Part shown: piece by piece, positions 13,526 through 20,392 of the stretch
Position numbering within the stretch: the stretch's first letter is position 1
How the letters are laid out: each line of letters opens with the position of its first letter
Notes under the pieces: model-generated
Seen by the model: only the letters and a program-made list of their open reading frames with translations
The model's database searches: none
Told to the model about the DNA's origin: nothing
From: a virus
Strand: one strand, 5' to 3'
Virus record (IMG/VR): IMGVR_UViG_3300033388_005498
Location: 1 to 36,390 of that record
DNA length: 36,390 nt
Position numbers and translations under genes: made by a program

Positions 13526-13642
13526 ATGGATAACAAAAGAGGGAAAATAAGAACATTGATATTCAAGTGGTTCTTTATGGGATTTTTTACCAGTATAACT
13601 TTGTTAATAATAATCATACTTTATATTTTGGAGGTGTTATGA
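13526..13642 (+). CDS. Tiny membrane peptide (38 aa)
   Basis: ATG 13526 lies just after the predicted transcription start (about 13522); ATG 13517 in the same frame is upstream of it. The peptide has a basic N-terminus (MDNKRGKIRTLIFKW) and one long hydrophobic helix rich in Phe, Leu and Ile. No RBS is visible, so it would be near-leaderless. Its stop overlaps the ATG of the next gene, which has a good RBS inside this ORF. Real but tiny, or a chance ORF. Confidence 0.35.
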   Translation: MDNKRGKIRTLIFKWFFMGFFTSITLLIIIILYILEVL

Positions 13643-13836
13643 GAAAAGTACTTAGTGTCGGTACCATCATTGAAAATGCAGAGCCTAGTGATGACATTAA
13701 AATCGCTATCAACGATGAAGATATTGATGGATTCTTTGTTCTCTCCGCTGATTCTGGAAAGAAGGAATATCGGTTTATCGCAAAGAAAGAAGACTTTCGC
13801 TCAATCATGAAAGCTGTATTAGATGAAAGCGAGTGA
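13639..13836 (+). CDS. Hypothetical protein (65 aa)
   Basis: ATG 13639 (MRKVLSVGTIIENAEP) has a GGAGG RBS six bases away and is chosen over a longer frame from 13567. It is a compact acidic protein with alternating strands and a C-terminal helix (KEDFRSIMKAVLDES). The family is not recognised. It overlaps the next gene by 14 bases. Confidence 0.65.
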   Translation: MRKVLSVGTIIENAEPSDDIKIAINDEDIDGFFVLSADSGKKEYRFIAKKEDFRSIMKAVLDESE

Positions 13837-14047
13837 TATCTGTGGTACTTACGAAGAAGATCAAATTTGGTTTAATGGAGAACGTCGTACTATATGTTCT
13901 TATTGGGATTTGGATACTCCTGGTTTGTGTCGAAATAATTTATATAATGTTTGTCGTGTTAAACTGATAAAATCTGGCATAACAGATGGATGGTTACTAA
14001 CCTTTATGGAAGATATGGGGTGCGTCCTTGTTAAAGAAAATCTTTAA
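13823..14047 (+). CDS. Hypothetical Cys-containing protein (74 aa)
   Basis: ATG 13823 overlaps the gene before it. Five cysteines (ICGTY, ICSYWD, LCRNN, VCRVK, GCVLV) are spread along a beta-like fold, not in zinc-ribbon pairs. The sequence looks like a small SH3-type or barrel domain. Function unknown. Its end overlaps the dUTPase start by 20 bases. Confidence 0.6.
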   Translation: MKASDICGTYEEDQIWFNGERRTICSYWDLDTPGLCRNNLYNVCRVKLIKSGITDGWLLTFMEDMGCVLVKENL

Positions 14048-14456
14048 GCTTCAGAATAAGTTTAATGAACTTGTCCTTGATAAGATAAATAGTGCTGGTT
14101 TTTGGGATGCGCTTTGTGAAAAGAATGGTTCTGGAGTTTCTAAAAGTCTTAAAACTATCTGGCTTCTTAAATTCAATCGCGCTCAAATGCATGAGTCGAT
14201 GGAATTCGAGGATTCTCTACCGTGGAAGTGGTGGAAAAAGTCTGAGATAAATGAGCAGAATGCTAAGGTTGAGATTGTTGATGAACTTCATTTCTTAATT
14301 TCCAAATGTCTTGTTCTTGGTATGACCGCGGAAGAACTTTACGATCTATATCAGAAGAAACTTAATCTTAATTTTAAGCGCCAGAATGAAGGTTATCTCA
14401 CTGGCGAATATCAGAAAATTAAAAATGGCAAGGAAGACAATGAACAAATCAAGTAA
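14028..14456 (+). CDS. Dimeric (all-alpha) dUTPase (142 aa)
   Basis: It hydrolyses dUTP to dUMP and PPi, keeping uracil out of phage DNA and supplying dTMP synthesis. The all-alpha NTP-pyrophosphatase pattern is clear: a first helix with E-x2-E (MHESMEFE, about residues 54-61), PWKWWKK (65-71), then VEIVDELHFLIS (81-92) with the second E-x2-D metal site, and RQNEGY near the end. The start is TTG 14028; no better start exists near it. dNMP kinase at 21070 belongs to the same nucleotide pathway. Confidence 0.85.
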   Translation: MLKKIFKLQNKFNELVLDKINSAGFWDALCEKNGSGVSKSLKTIWLLKFNRAQMHESMEFEDSLPWKWWKKSEINEQNAKVEIVDELHFLISKCLVLGMTAEELYDLYQKKLNLNFKRQNEGYLTGEYQKIKNGKEDNEQIK

Positions 14457-14646
14457 GTGGACGACAGATTCTGCAGAGACTTTTGTTTTTAGAAATTCTG
14501 ATGTAATTAAAACTAAACTTGGATCCATTTTGGTAAAAAATACCAGTGCTGGTAATGGTGTGCTTGGTGCTATAGACTACTTAGTAAACTATAGGAAGTA
14601 TTATATAACTATGGTTACGGAGGAAAGATTTGAAGAGGAGCGTAAA
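14440..14646 (+). CDS. Hypothetical protein (74 aa by first start), approximate 3' end
   Basis: ATG 14440 (MNKSSKWTTDSAETF) has AAGGA six bases upstream; the frame continues to the stop at 14662-14664. It overlaps the dUTPase end and the next gene's start. The protein is small, with a Ser/Thr-rich first part and an acidic helical end (TEERFEEERKDV). No family is recognised. The end given here stops short of the true stop at 14664. Confidence 0.4.
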
Positions 14647-14664
14647 GATGTTCACAAACAATGA
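14647..14664 (+). other. True 3' end of the ORF starting at 14440
   Basis: The reading frame from ATG 14440 continues through these 18 bases to its stop codon at 14662-14664, overlapping the start of the gene at 14648. The full gene is therefore 14440-14664 (74 aa), ending in the residues DVHKQ. Confidence 0.4.
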
Positions 14665-14854
14665 TATCCTTAATATTATGTTAAACAACGGTATGGAATA
14701 TATTATGGATAATGTTCCGATGAAGCAGATTGAAGACGAGAAGTTCCGTACATTAATTGCGGAGTATCTTGACCTGAGAAAGAAGATGGTGCAGTATATA
14801 ATTGAGGGCTCAGTAAAGAAAGATAGTGGTCAAATAGAATTGGATTTAAAGTGA
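14648..14854 (+). CDS. Hypothetical small helical protein (68 aa)
   Basis: ATG 14648 (MFTNNDILNIMLNNGMEY) has GAGGAG seven bases upstream and is preferred to ATG 14630. The protein is acidic and helical, with LIAEYLDLRKKMVQYI in the middle. The function is unknown. Its stop overlaps the GTG of the formyltransferase. Confidence 0.6.
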   Translation: MFTNNDILNIMLNNGMEYIMDNVPMKQIEDEKFRTLIAEYLDLRKKMVQYIIEGSVKKDSGQIELDLK

Positions 14855-15510
14855 TTGGCGTAATAACATACGATCACCCTCACAGGAAGACATATGACAC
14901 ACTGTGTTTACTAAAGGCTAAGGGTTATCATGATGTATCTATAATACTTTTACCATGGGAAGAGCGAAAAGGATTTGTTCCACTATATAAACACAGGCCG
15001 TATGGAACATCTGTTGATCCAGAATTAGTGATAAAAAGTTTTCAGTATTATGTGTATGATGCAGATGTTTCGCCTGATTGTGATGTGTATCTTATTGCTG
15101 GTGCTGGTATTTTAGGTGAGCCATTTTCTACTAATGGGAAGACAATAAATGCCCATCCAGGATATTTACCGAACGTTCGAGGGCTTGATGCGTTAAAATG
15201 GGCAATACATGAAGGCCAGCCCATAGGTGTGTCAACTCATATAATAGATGAAAAGCCTGATGCTGGGAAGATTCTCGATCGTCAATACGTCCCTATATAC
15301 TCAAATGATACTTTCCATGCTCTCGCTCAAAGACAGTATGAGATGGAGATTGAAATGCTGGTTAGGGCCATAGAGTTGTTTAAGAATAAAAGTTTTGTTT
15401 ACGAACCATTTGAAGGTGATTTAGAGCGGTATCCCTCTCATATGAGAATGCCGAAAAATAAAGAAATTCATCTTCTAAGTAAGTTTCAGAAGTTAGTGGA
15501 GAAATCGTGA
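14851..15510 (+). CDS. Formyltransferase-fold protein (219 aa)
   Basis: GTG 14851 overlaps the upstream stop. The N10-formyl-THF transferase core is well kept: YLIAGAGIL (80-88), INAHPGYLPNVRGLDA (99-114, with catalytic Asn100 and His102), VSTHIIDEKPDAGKIL (127-142, with Asp137). This fits PurN, Met-tRNA formyltransferase and sugar N-formyltransferases. It lacks the C-terminal tRNA-binding domain of Fmt. In a genome with several nucleotide-sugar enzymes, N-formylation of an amino-sugar is an attractive but unproven role. Confidence 0.8.
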   Translation: MIGVITYDHPHRKTYDTLCLLKAKGYHDVSIILLPWEERKGFVPLYKHRPYGTSVDPELVIKSFQYYVYDADVSPDCDVYLIAGAGILGEPFSTNGKTINAHPGYLPNVRGLDALKWAIHEGQPIGVSTHIIDEKPDAGKILDRQYVPIYSNDTFHALAQRQYEMEIEMLVRAIELFKNKSFVYEPFEGDLERYPSHMRMPKNKEIHLLSKFQKLVEKS

Positions 15511-15665
15511 TACCTCTTCTAAACAAGTGTGTTGTAAATGCATGTAGCCCACGGAACAGACATAGGTGGATATGTAGGGTTCTCGTCCTTTTAATAATTC
15601 TGTTCATTCCTATTTTTCTTTTTATGCTTTCTATTGCACTTCCTATATGGATGAAAGGTTGTTGA
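15507..15665 (+). CDS. Small membrane protein (52 aa)
   Basis: GTG 15507 overlaps the formyltransferase stop, and the gene ends directly before TTG 15666 of the nuclease gene. A basic, Cys-containing N-terminus (NKCVVNACSPRNRHRW) leads to one hydrophobic helix (about residues 24-47). No strong RBS is seen. Perfect fit between neighbours supports it. Function unknown. Confidence 0.4.
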   Translation: MIPLLNKCVVNACSPRNRHRWICRVLVLLIILFIPIFLFMLSIALPIWMKGC

Positions 15666-16838
15666 TTGTTTAAAATACTACATACTGCAGATAGTCATTT
15701 TCAGCAGAATAGGCTGGACGAATGTGTTGCTAATGCTAATTTTATTACAGAACATGCTCTTGAGCATGAGCCAGATATAATCGTACATGCTGGTGATTTG
15801 TTCCATAAGAATACTACGATCAATTCGCCAGAATATTTGGCTGCTGTTGATTTTATTAAAGGCCTGTCATACATCGCTCCTGTAATTATAATTAGGGGAA
15901 ATCATGATCCAAATGGATGCTTGAGTGTGCTTGATAAAATGGAAGATGTATTTACCTTTGATGAAATGACAACGTTTAGATATAATGACATTACTCATGT
16001 TGAATATCCTTATATAATAGAGTTTGGATTAATTCCCTACCAAAAAACTACATCGCTTTCGGGTGATACTGTAGAGAAGGCCCACGTATCTACTGCAAAA
16101 GACATAAAGAAATTCATAATCAAGTTTGCTAAAGGCTTTAAAACAAAGGATTATGCTGACGATAGAGACCATTTAAAAATAATAGTGGCCCATATTTCTG
16201 TGGCTGGTGCTGAGCTTGCTAACAGTGAGCGTATCTTGGGTAATGAGGTTATGGTTTCTCCTCAGGATCTTCTTAAAGAAAACATAAATGCAGTTATGCT
16301 TGGTCATATACATAGAAATGATCAGGATATATTAGAGGGTACGCCAGTGGCGTATAGTGGATCACACTACAGGACAAGGTTTGGCGAGACAATGGAACCA
16401 GGGTTCTGTTTTTGGAGTTTCGATATGAAGGATGAAAAGTGGATTGGTGCAAAGAAAGAGTTTATTAGGACGCCAGCTCGTGATATGGTCAAGTGGGAAC
16501 TAACAACAGAAGAAACAATGGAATATATGAGTACTGGTGAATTCCCGTTTGAGTTACTTCCAAATGCTGATATGAAAGTTGTCTTTTCAATACCAGAGGG
16601 AATGTCCTCTAAGCTTGATAAAGAGAAATTTAAAGAAGGATTTGATTTTGAGAAGTATAATTCTACAATTAAAGTTTCAACTATCGTGGAGCCGCGGGCA
16701 AGTGTAAGAAGTGTGGATATAGCGAAGATGAAAACGAAAACCGATATCTTTACCGAGTGGGCTGGTGTATCAAAAGTTAAGCTCACCAAGACAGTAAAGG
16801 CAAAATTTAATGAGTTAGTTGAGCAGTTTGATGATTGA
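15666..16838 (+). CDS. sbcD: SbcD/Mre11-like exonuclease subunit (390 aa)
   Basis: This is a calcineurin-like phosphoesterase of the Mre11/SbcD/T4 gp47 type, acting with an SbcC/Rad50 ATPase in end processing and recombination. All metal motifs are present: HTADSH (6-11), HAGDLFH (41-47), RGNHD (77-81), AHIS (175-178) and GHIH (213-216). The C-terminal capping region is shorter and diverged. The start is TTG 15666. No SbcC/gp46-like gene with Walker motifs is present in this window; such partners are usually adjacent. Confidence 0.9.
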   Translation: MFKILHTADSHFQQNRLDECVANANFITEHALEHEPDIIVHAGDLFHKNTTINSPEYLAAVDFIKGLSYIAPVIIIRGNHDPNGCLSVLDKMEDVFTFDEMTTFRYNDITHVEYPYIIEFGLIPYQKTTSLSGDTVEKAHVSTAKDIKKFIIKFAKGFKTKDYADDRDHLKIIVAHISVAGAELANSERILGNEVMVSPQDLLKENINAVMLGHIHRNDQDILEGTPVAYSGSHYRTRFGETMEPGFCFWSFDMKDEKWIGAKKEFIRTPARDMVKWELTTEETMEYMSTGEFPFELLPNADMKVVFSIPEGMSSKLDKEKFKEGFDFEKYNSTIKVSTIVEPRASVRSVDIAKMKTKTDIFTEWAGVSKVKLTKTVKAKFNELVEQFDD

Positions 16839-16995
16839 TGTTTACCAGTATATTACGTCGAAGTCTTTGGATGGATATAAGTTCATTTCAGGGGCTGGCC
16901 TGTCTTATCATGGCCTTAATGAAGAGGAAAAGATAAGTAAACCAGAACACAGAACACCAATAATAATTTATGGAGATAATGGTGAGGGCGATTAA
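16831..16995 (+). CDS. Hypothetical small protein (54 aa)
   Basis: ATG 16831 overlaps the nuclease end by eight bases. It encodes MIDVYQYITSKSLDGYKFIS and an acidic, Gly-rich end. It is short, soluble and unrecognised. Its stop overlaps the next small gene by 17 bases. Confidence 0.45.
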   Translation: MIDVYQYITSKSLDGYKFISGAGLSYHGLNEEEKISKPEHRTPIIIYGDNGEGD

Positions 16996-17128
16996 GTGGA
17001 AGAATGGTACCTATTATATAATATCATCTTGGTCAAAGAGAAGGAAGCAAGTTTCCTTGTTTGCTGAGAAAAGGGATTCTATGGCTGATTACGGCAAATA
17101 TTTTACTTACTGTTATAAGGGAGAATGA
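16979..17128 (+). CDS. Hypothetical small basic protein (49 aa)
   Basis: ATG 16979 has GGAG close upstream. The product (MVRAIKWKNGTYYIISSWSK...) is basic and aromatic with a YCYKGE end. It ends one base before the next ATG (17129). No family is recognised; short, but its RBS and fit between neighbours favour it. Confidence 0.5.
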   Translation: MVRAIKWKNGTYYIISSWSKRRKQVSLFAEKRDSMADYGKYFTYCYKGE

Positions 17129-17614
17129 ATGGAATACAATAAAACTGATATTAAATATTCGAAAAACTTGATTAATGACATTTTAGTTAGTATATTAGGT
17201 GTACCGAAGAAATATCAGGGAGGAAGGTCTTTCGGAGGGTACTGGTCACTTATGAATAAGTGGATATACAAAGACAGATATGACCTACAGTATATCTACT
17301 TCGTGATCAGCAGACTGGAAAAAAAGGAAATGAAGATGAACACTGGGTTTGTAGAAGGGGCCCTGCGGAGTAGTAATTGGATCGACTCCTATAATCCAGA
17401 AGAGCATAAACTACCAGCGGGCGGACAGAGAGACAAATTACTTAATGCTGGCCACACAATAGAGACACTTCCAGCACACCTACTTACTAGGGAAGAGCGG
17501 AAACAGAGAAAAGAAGTAACGGTTGAGGCGGTTAGCGGAGTGACGGACACACAGAGGGAGGCATTGACAGGGCTTCTCACACAGACAGGAGGTGCATTTG
17601 GAAGTAAAAAGTGA
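17129..17614 (+). CDS. Hypothetical protein upstream of DnaB (161 aa)
   Basis: ATG 17129 has GGGAG upstream. The N-terminal half is basic and helical (KYSKNLINDILVSILGVPKKY, then YIYFVISRLEKKEMK). The C-terminal half is low-complexity and polar, with TREERKQRKEV. A gene just before a replicative helicase could encode a helicase loader or a primosomal factor, but no ATPase or known loader motif is present, so this is only positional. It overlaps the DnaB start. Confidence 0.5.
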   Translation: MEYNKTDIKYSKNLINDILVSILGVPKKYQGGRSFGGYWSLMNKWIYKDRYDLQYIYFVISRLEKKEMKMNTGFVEGALRSSNWIDSYNPEEHKLPAGGQRDKLLNAGHTIETLPAHLLTREERKQRKEVTVEAVSGVTDTQREALTGLLTQTGGAFGSKK

Positions 17615-18938
17615 AGTAGAGATAATCGAACGTGGGTTTTTAGGGGCAATTTTAATGGATCCAGATAATATGGATTTACTAATAAATGTAAATAGCGATT
17701 GGTTTACATCTAATGGAAGAGCATTAATATTCAATACTATGAAAGATATTTATAGTGCTGGCAGGACTATTGATGCTATTACTATTAGATCAAGAATCGC
17801 TGGTTCTAAAGTTGAATATAAGAACGAAACAATTGAAGATGTATATTCCATGCTTAAAGACGAGGATATTAATCCAGCAAACTTTACATCATACCAAGAA
17901 AGTCTAGAAGAGAAATTTTTACAGAGAACAATGTCATTATCATTAAGAGCTTCAGTTTCAAAAGTACAGGACGCTGAGATAGGCTCTATCAAAGAAGTAA
18001 TTGATGAAGTCGAGGGTGATCTATTTAAAGTTTCACAAAGCAGTGAATCATTTAATACAACAATAAGGTTGGGCAACGTTGGCGTAGAATACATGAAGAA
18101 GCTCAAGGCTATAAGAGAGAGTGGACAACAGCCATTTGTTGCTGAAACTGGTTTAAGAGATATAGATAAATTGATAGGTGGATTTAGTGAGGGAGAATTT
18201 ATATTACTTGCGGCTCGCCCTAGCATGGGTAAGACAGCGTTGGCTTTACAGATTGCGCGTAATAATATCGCTAAGGATCGTGCTGTGGGCTTTATCTCTC
18301 TTGAGATGTCTCAAGAGGGCATCTTCCTTCGTCAACTCAGTTCTATATCGAAAATAAATAGTATGAGAATACGGTCTGGTCAGATAACTAAAGTTGAATT
18401 TGACTATTTAGCAAAGGTTTGGAGCGATATAAATGCTGATCCTTTCTATATAGATGATAAAGCGCCTTTAAATGAGGCGTCTTTAAGGGGAATAGCCAGA
18501 AGAATGGTTGCGCTTTATGATGTCAAATTTTTGATTGTTGACTATCTACAGCTTATGGATTCTAGTAAAGATAAGGAAAACAGGCAGCAAGAGATATCGT
18601 CTATATCAAGGGCATTTAAAAACCTATCAAAAGAACTAAACATACCAATTATGGCTTTGTCACAACTATCAAGAGCGGTTGAGGGAAGAAACCCGCCGAG
18701 GCCGATGATGTCTGACTTGCGTGAGTCTGGCTCATTGGAGCAGGATGCGGATGTAATCCTTTTTATATACAGACCAGAATATTATAATATAGATGCCTTT
18801 GCAGATGGATCGCCCACTACTGGATTGGCAGAGATAATTGTGGGTAAGGCAAGAAATGCCGAAACAGGTTCTACTAATACGGTTTTCATAAAAGATACAG
18901 GAAGATTTGAAAACCTAGCTAGGGAAAACATAAACTGA
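17598..18938 (+). CDS. dnaB: DnaB-like replicative DNA helicase (446 aa)
   Basis: The start is TTG 17598, five bases after AGGAGG (17587-17592); GTG 17592 overlaps that site and is less likely. An N-terminal DnaB domain (RGFLGAILMDPDNMDLL) and linker precede the RecA-type core. The core has Walker A LLAARPSMGKTALAL (about 203-217), FISLEMSQE (H1a), Walker B FLIVDYLQLMDS (about 313-324), ALSQLSRAVEGR (H3) and RESGSLEQDADVILF (H4). The hexamer unwinds the phage fork. The SSB gene follows 12 bases later, forming a replication block with SbcD and the UvsY-like candidate. Confidence 0.95.
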   Translation: MEVKSEVEIIERGFLGAILMDPDNMDLLINVNSDWFTSNGRALIFNTMKDIYSAGRTIDAITIRSRIAGSKVEYKNETIEDVYSMLKDEDINPANFTSYQESLEEKFLQRTMSLSLRASVSKVQDAEIGSIKEVIDEVEGDLFKVSQSSESFNTTIRLGNVGVEYMKKLKAIRESGQQPFVAETGLRDIDKLIGGFSEGEFILLAARPSMGKTALALQIARNNIAKDRAVGFISLEMSQEGIFLRQLSSISKINSMRIRSGQITKVEFDYLAKVWSDINADPFYIDDKAPLNEASLRGIARRMVALYDVKFLIVDYLQLMDSSKDKENRQQEISSISRAFKNLSKELNIPIMALSQLSRAVEGRNPPRPMMSDLRESGSLEQDADVILFIYRPEYYNIDAFADGSPTTGLAEIIVGKARNAETGSTNTVFIKDTGRFENLARENIN

Positions 18939-18950
18939 AAGGAGTTTACT

Positions 18951-19391
18951 ATGAATGTAAACAACGTAACAATGGTTGGCCGTTTAGGTCAGGATCCAGA
19001 AGTCTCCGCCCTTCAAAATGGCGATACTGTATGCAACTTTTCTATTGCCATGACGGAGTATTACAAGAAAGACGATCAAAAGGATTTTAGCGAAGAGACC
19101 ACATGGATCAGTGTTACCGCTTGGAGAAAATTGGGTGAGCGGGCGGCAAGGTTTGCACAGAAAGGTACCGAAGTAGCGGTGCAAGGTAAGTTGCGGGAAA
19201 AGAAATGGGAAGATAAGGAAACTGGAGCGAAACGTTCCCGCGTGTATGTTCTGGCTAATAAACTTGATTTTGGTGAAGGCCGCATTAAGGTGGACAAGGA
19301 CGCTAAACAGGCTCCGCCTGCCAATCAAGATGCGCCCGCTAACGCAGATGGGCAAGCTAAAACGGAAGACGAAGATGATTTGCCTTTTTGA
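18951..19391 (+). CDS. ssb: Single-stranded DNA-binding protein (146 aa)
   Basis: It has a bacterial-type OB fold: NVTMVGRLGQDPEV (5-18), CNFSIAMTEYY, TTWISVTAWRKLGERAARFAQKG and VQGKLREKKWEDKE. A disordered Ala/Asp-rich linker and an acidic DEDDLPF tail follow, the tail that recruits replication and repair partners. A good AAAGGAG lies before ATG 18951. It coats ssDNA at the fork beside DnaB. Confidence 0.95.
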   Translation: MNVNNVTMVGRLGQDPEVSALQNGDTVCNFSIAMTEYYKKDDQKDFSEETTWISVTAWRKLGERAARFAQKGTEVAVQGKLREKKWEDKETGAKRSRVYVLANKLDFGEGRIKVDKDAKQAPPANQDAPANADGQAKTEDEDDLPF

Positions 19392-19424
19392 AGGGTAGAA
19401 TAATGGAACTTTACCATTCTAATT

Positions 19425-19463
19425 GCGTATACCTCTTTAACTATAAAATAGAGAGGTATATGT
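19425..19463 (+). promoter_or_regulatory. RNA hairpin masking the HNH ribosome binding site
   Basis: 19429-19439 (ATACCTCTTTA) pairs with 19449-19459 (TAGAGAGGTAT) over 11 pairs, with a nine-base loop, and can extend outward by two to four more pairs. The Shine-Dalgarno GAGAGG (19451-19456) of the HNH gene at 19465 is fully inside the stem. The hairpin would block translation from transcripts that include it. Confidence 0.65.
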
Positions 19464-19464
19464 T

Positions 19465-19941
19465 ATGAAAAAGAGATGTAAAGAATGTGGTGAGATTAAA
19501 GATATTGGATGGTTTTACAGGGCTGGTAATATAGACGGCAGATCCAATGAGTGTAAGGTTTGTGCAAGGGCTCGTGTTAAGGTAAGAGAGATTAAGCGTA
19601 AGGAAGATCCAGAGTGGGTAATTAAAGAACGTGTTAGGAACCGTGAAAAGTATCACCGCTTGTATAAGGGTAATGGTCAAAATGGCACGAGCGAGGCTAA
19701 AGCAGCGTGGATAGTACGAAATTCTATAAAGCGTTCGGCTCACAATCTAGCAAGAAATGCTTTGCGAAGTGGGCAATTAGAAAAAAAACCATGTGAGATT
19801 TGTGGTAACGAAGATTCAGAGATGCATCATGATGATTATTATAAACCAATAGATGTTAGATGGTTTTGCAGAAAACATCACAACTCACATCACGTAATCA
19901 TTAGGGAGAAAGAACTCCTTGGAAGAGAAAAAGTGGTCTGA
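19465..19941 (+). CDS. HNH endonuclease with zinc fingers (158 aa)
   Basis: The N-terminal zinc finger (CKECG, CKVC; Cys5, 8, 30, 33) and a basic linker give DNA contact. The C-terminal HNH core has CEICG, a MHHDDY histidine pair and CRKHHNSHH. This layout fits mobile, free-standing homing endonucleases that sit between conserved genes, here between SSB and the UvsY-like candidate. Its RBS is locked in a strong hairpin (19425-19463). The next gene starts at TTG inside its end. Confidence 0.85.
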   Translation: MKKRCKECGEIKDIGWFYRAGNIDGRSNECKVCARARVKVREIKRKEDPEWVIKERVRNREKYHRLYKGNGQNGTSEAKAAWIVRNSIKRSAHNLARNALRSGQLEKKPCEICGNEDSEMHHDDYYKPIDVRWFCRKHHNSHHVIIREKELLGREKVV

Positions 19942-20392
19942 TTTAGCACAGTACGAATATCCCGAGGCGGCTGGAATGGTCGCCTCTAAGGATATTATTA
20001 AAATGCTCCACGATCGGTTGATTACAAAGGTCAATCTATTGGCGTGGAATGCTCAATTTATAGCAGATCTTGAAGTAGAGGTTAGTGCTATCAACGCTGC
20101 TATTAGTGTTATTGAAACTAAGAAACACCATCTTGTCAATTATCATTTAACTAAGTCATTCGATAAGATTCCAAACTACTATAAACGCAGCAAAGATTTA
20201 ATGGCTTCGTGGATTGAGGAAAATCTAATAAAGAATGATCTTATGACTTTTAATGATAAGGTTGAGAAATATAATGGAGAGTTCATAAAAATTCAAAAGG
20301 ACTTACTCACTTATAAGTACAAGTATGAGGTATTGCAGAAGTCGATTGACGTCGGCATATGTCTTGTTAATTCCATGAAAGAACATGAATGA
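19919..20392 (+). CDS. Coiled-coil protein, UvsY-like candidate (157 aa)
   Basis: The start is TTG 19919, within the HNH gene's end. The protein is all-helical; its middle holds SFDKIPNYYKRSKDLMASW, and its last part reads LLTYKYKYEVLQKSIDVGICLVNSMKEH. It shares these landmarks with the 154-aa protein at 1691. The final helix, with Y-K-x-K-x2-V/Y-L and a closing basic turn, loosely resembles UvsY, which loads the recombinase on SSB-coated DNA. The place beside SSB and DnaB fits, but homology is not proven. Confidence 0.5.
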   Translation: MEEKKWSDLAQYEYPEAAGMVASKDIIKMLHDRLITKVNLLAWNAQFIADLEVEVSAINAAISVIETKKHHLVNYHLTKSFDKIPNYYKRSKDLMASWIEENLIKNDLMTFNDKVEKYNGEFIKIQKDLLTYKYKYEVLQKSIDVGICLVNSMKEHE

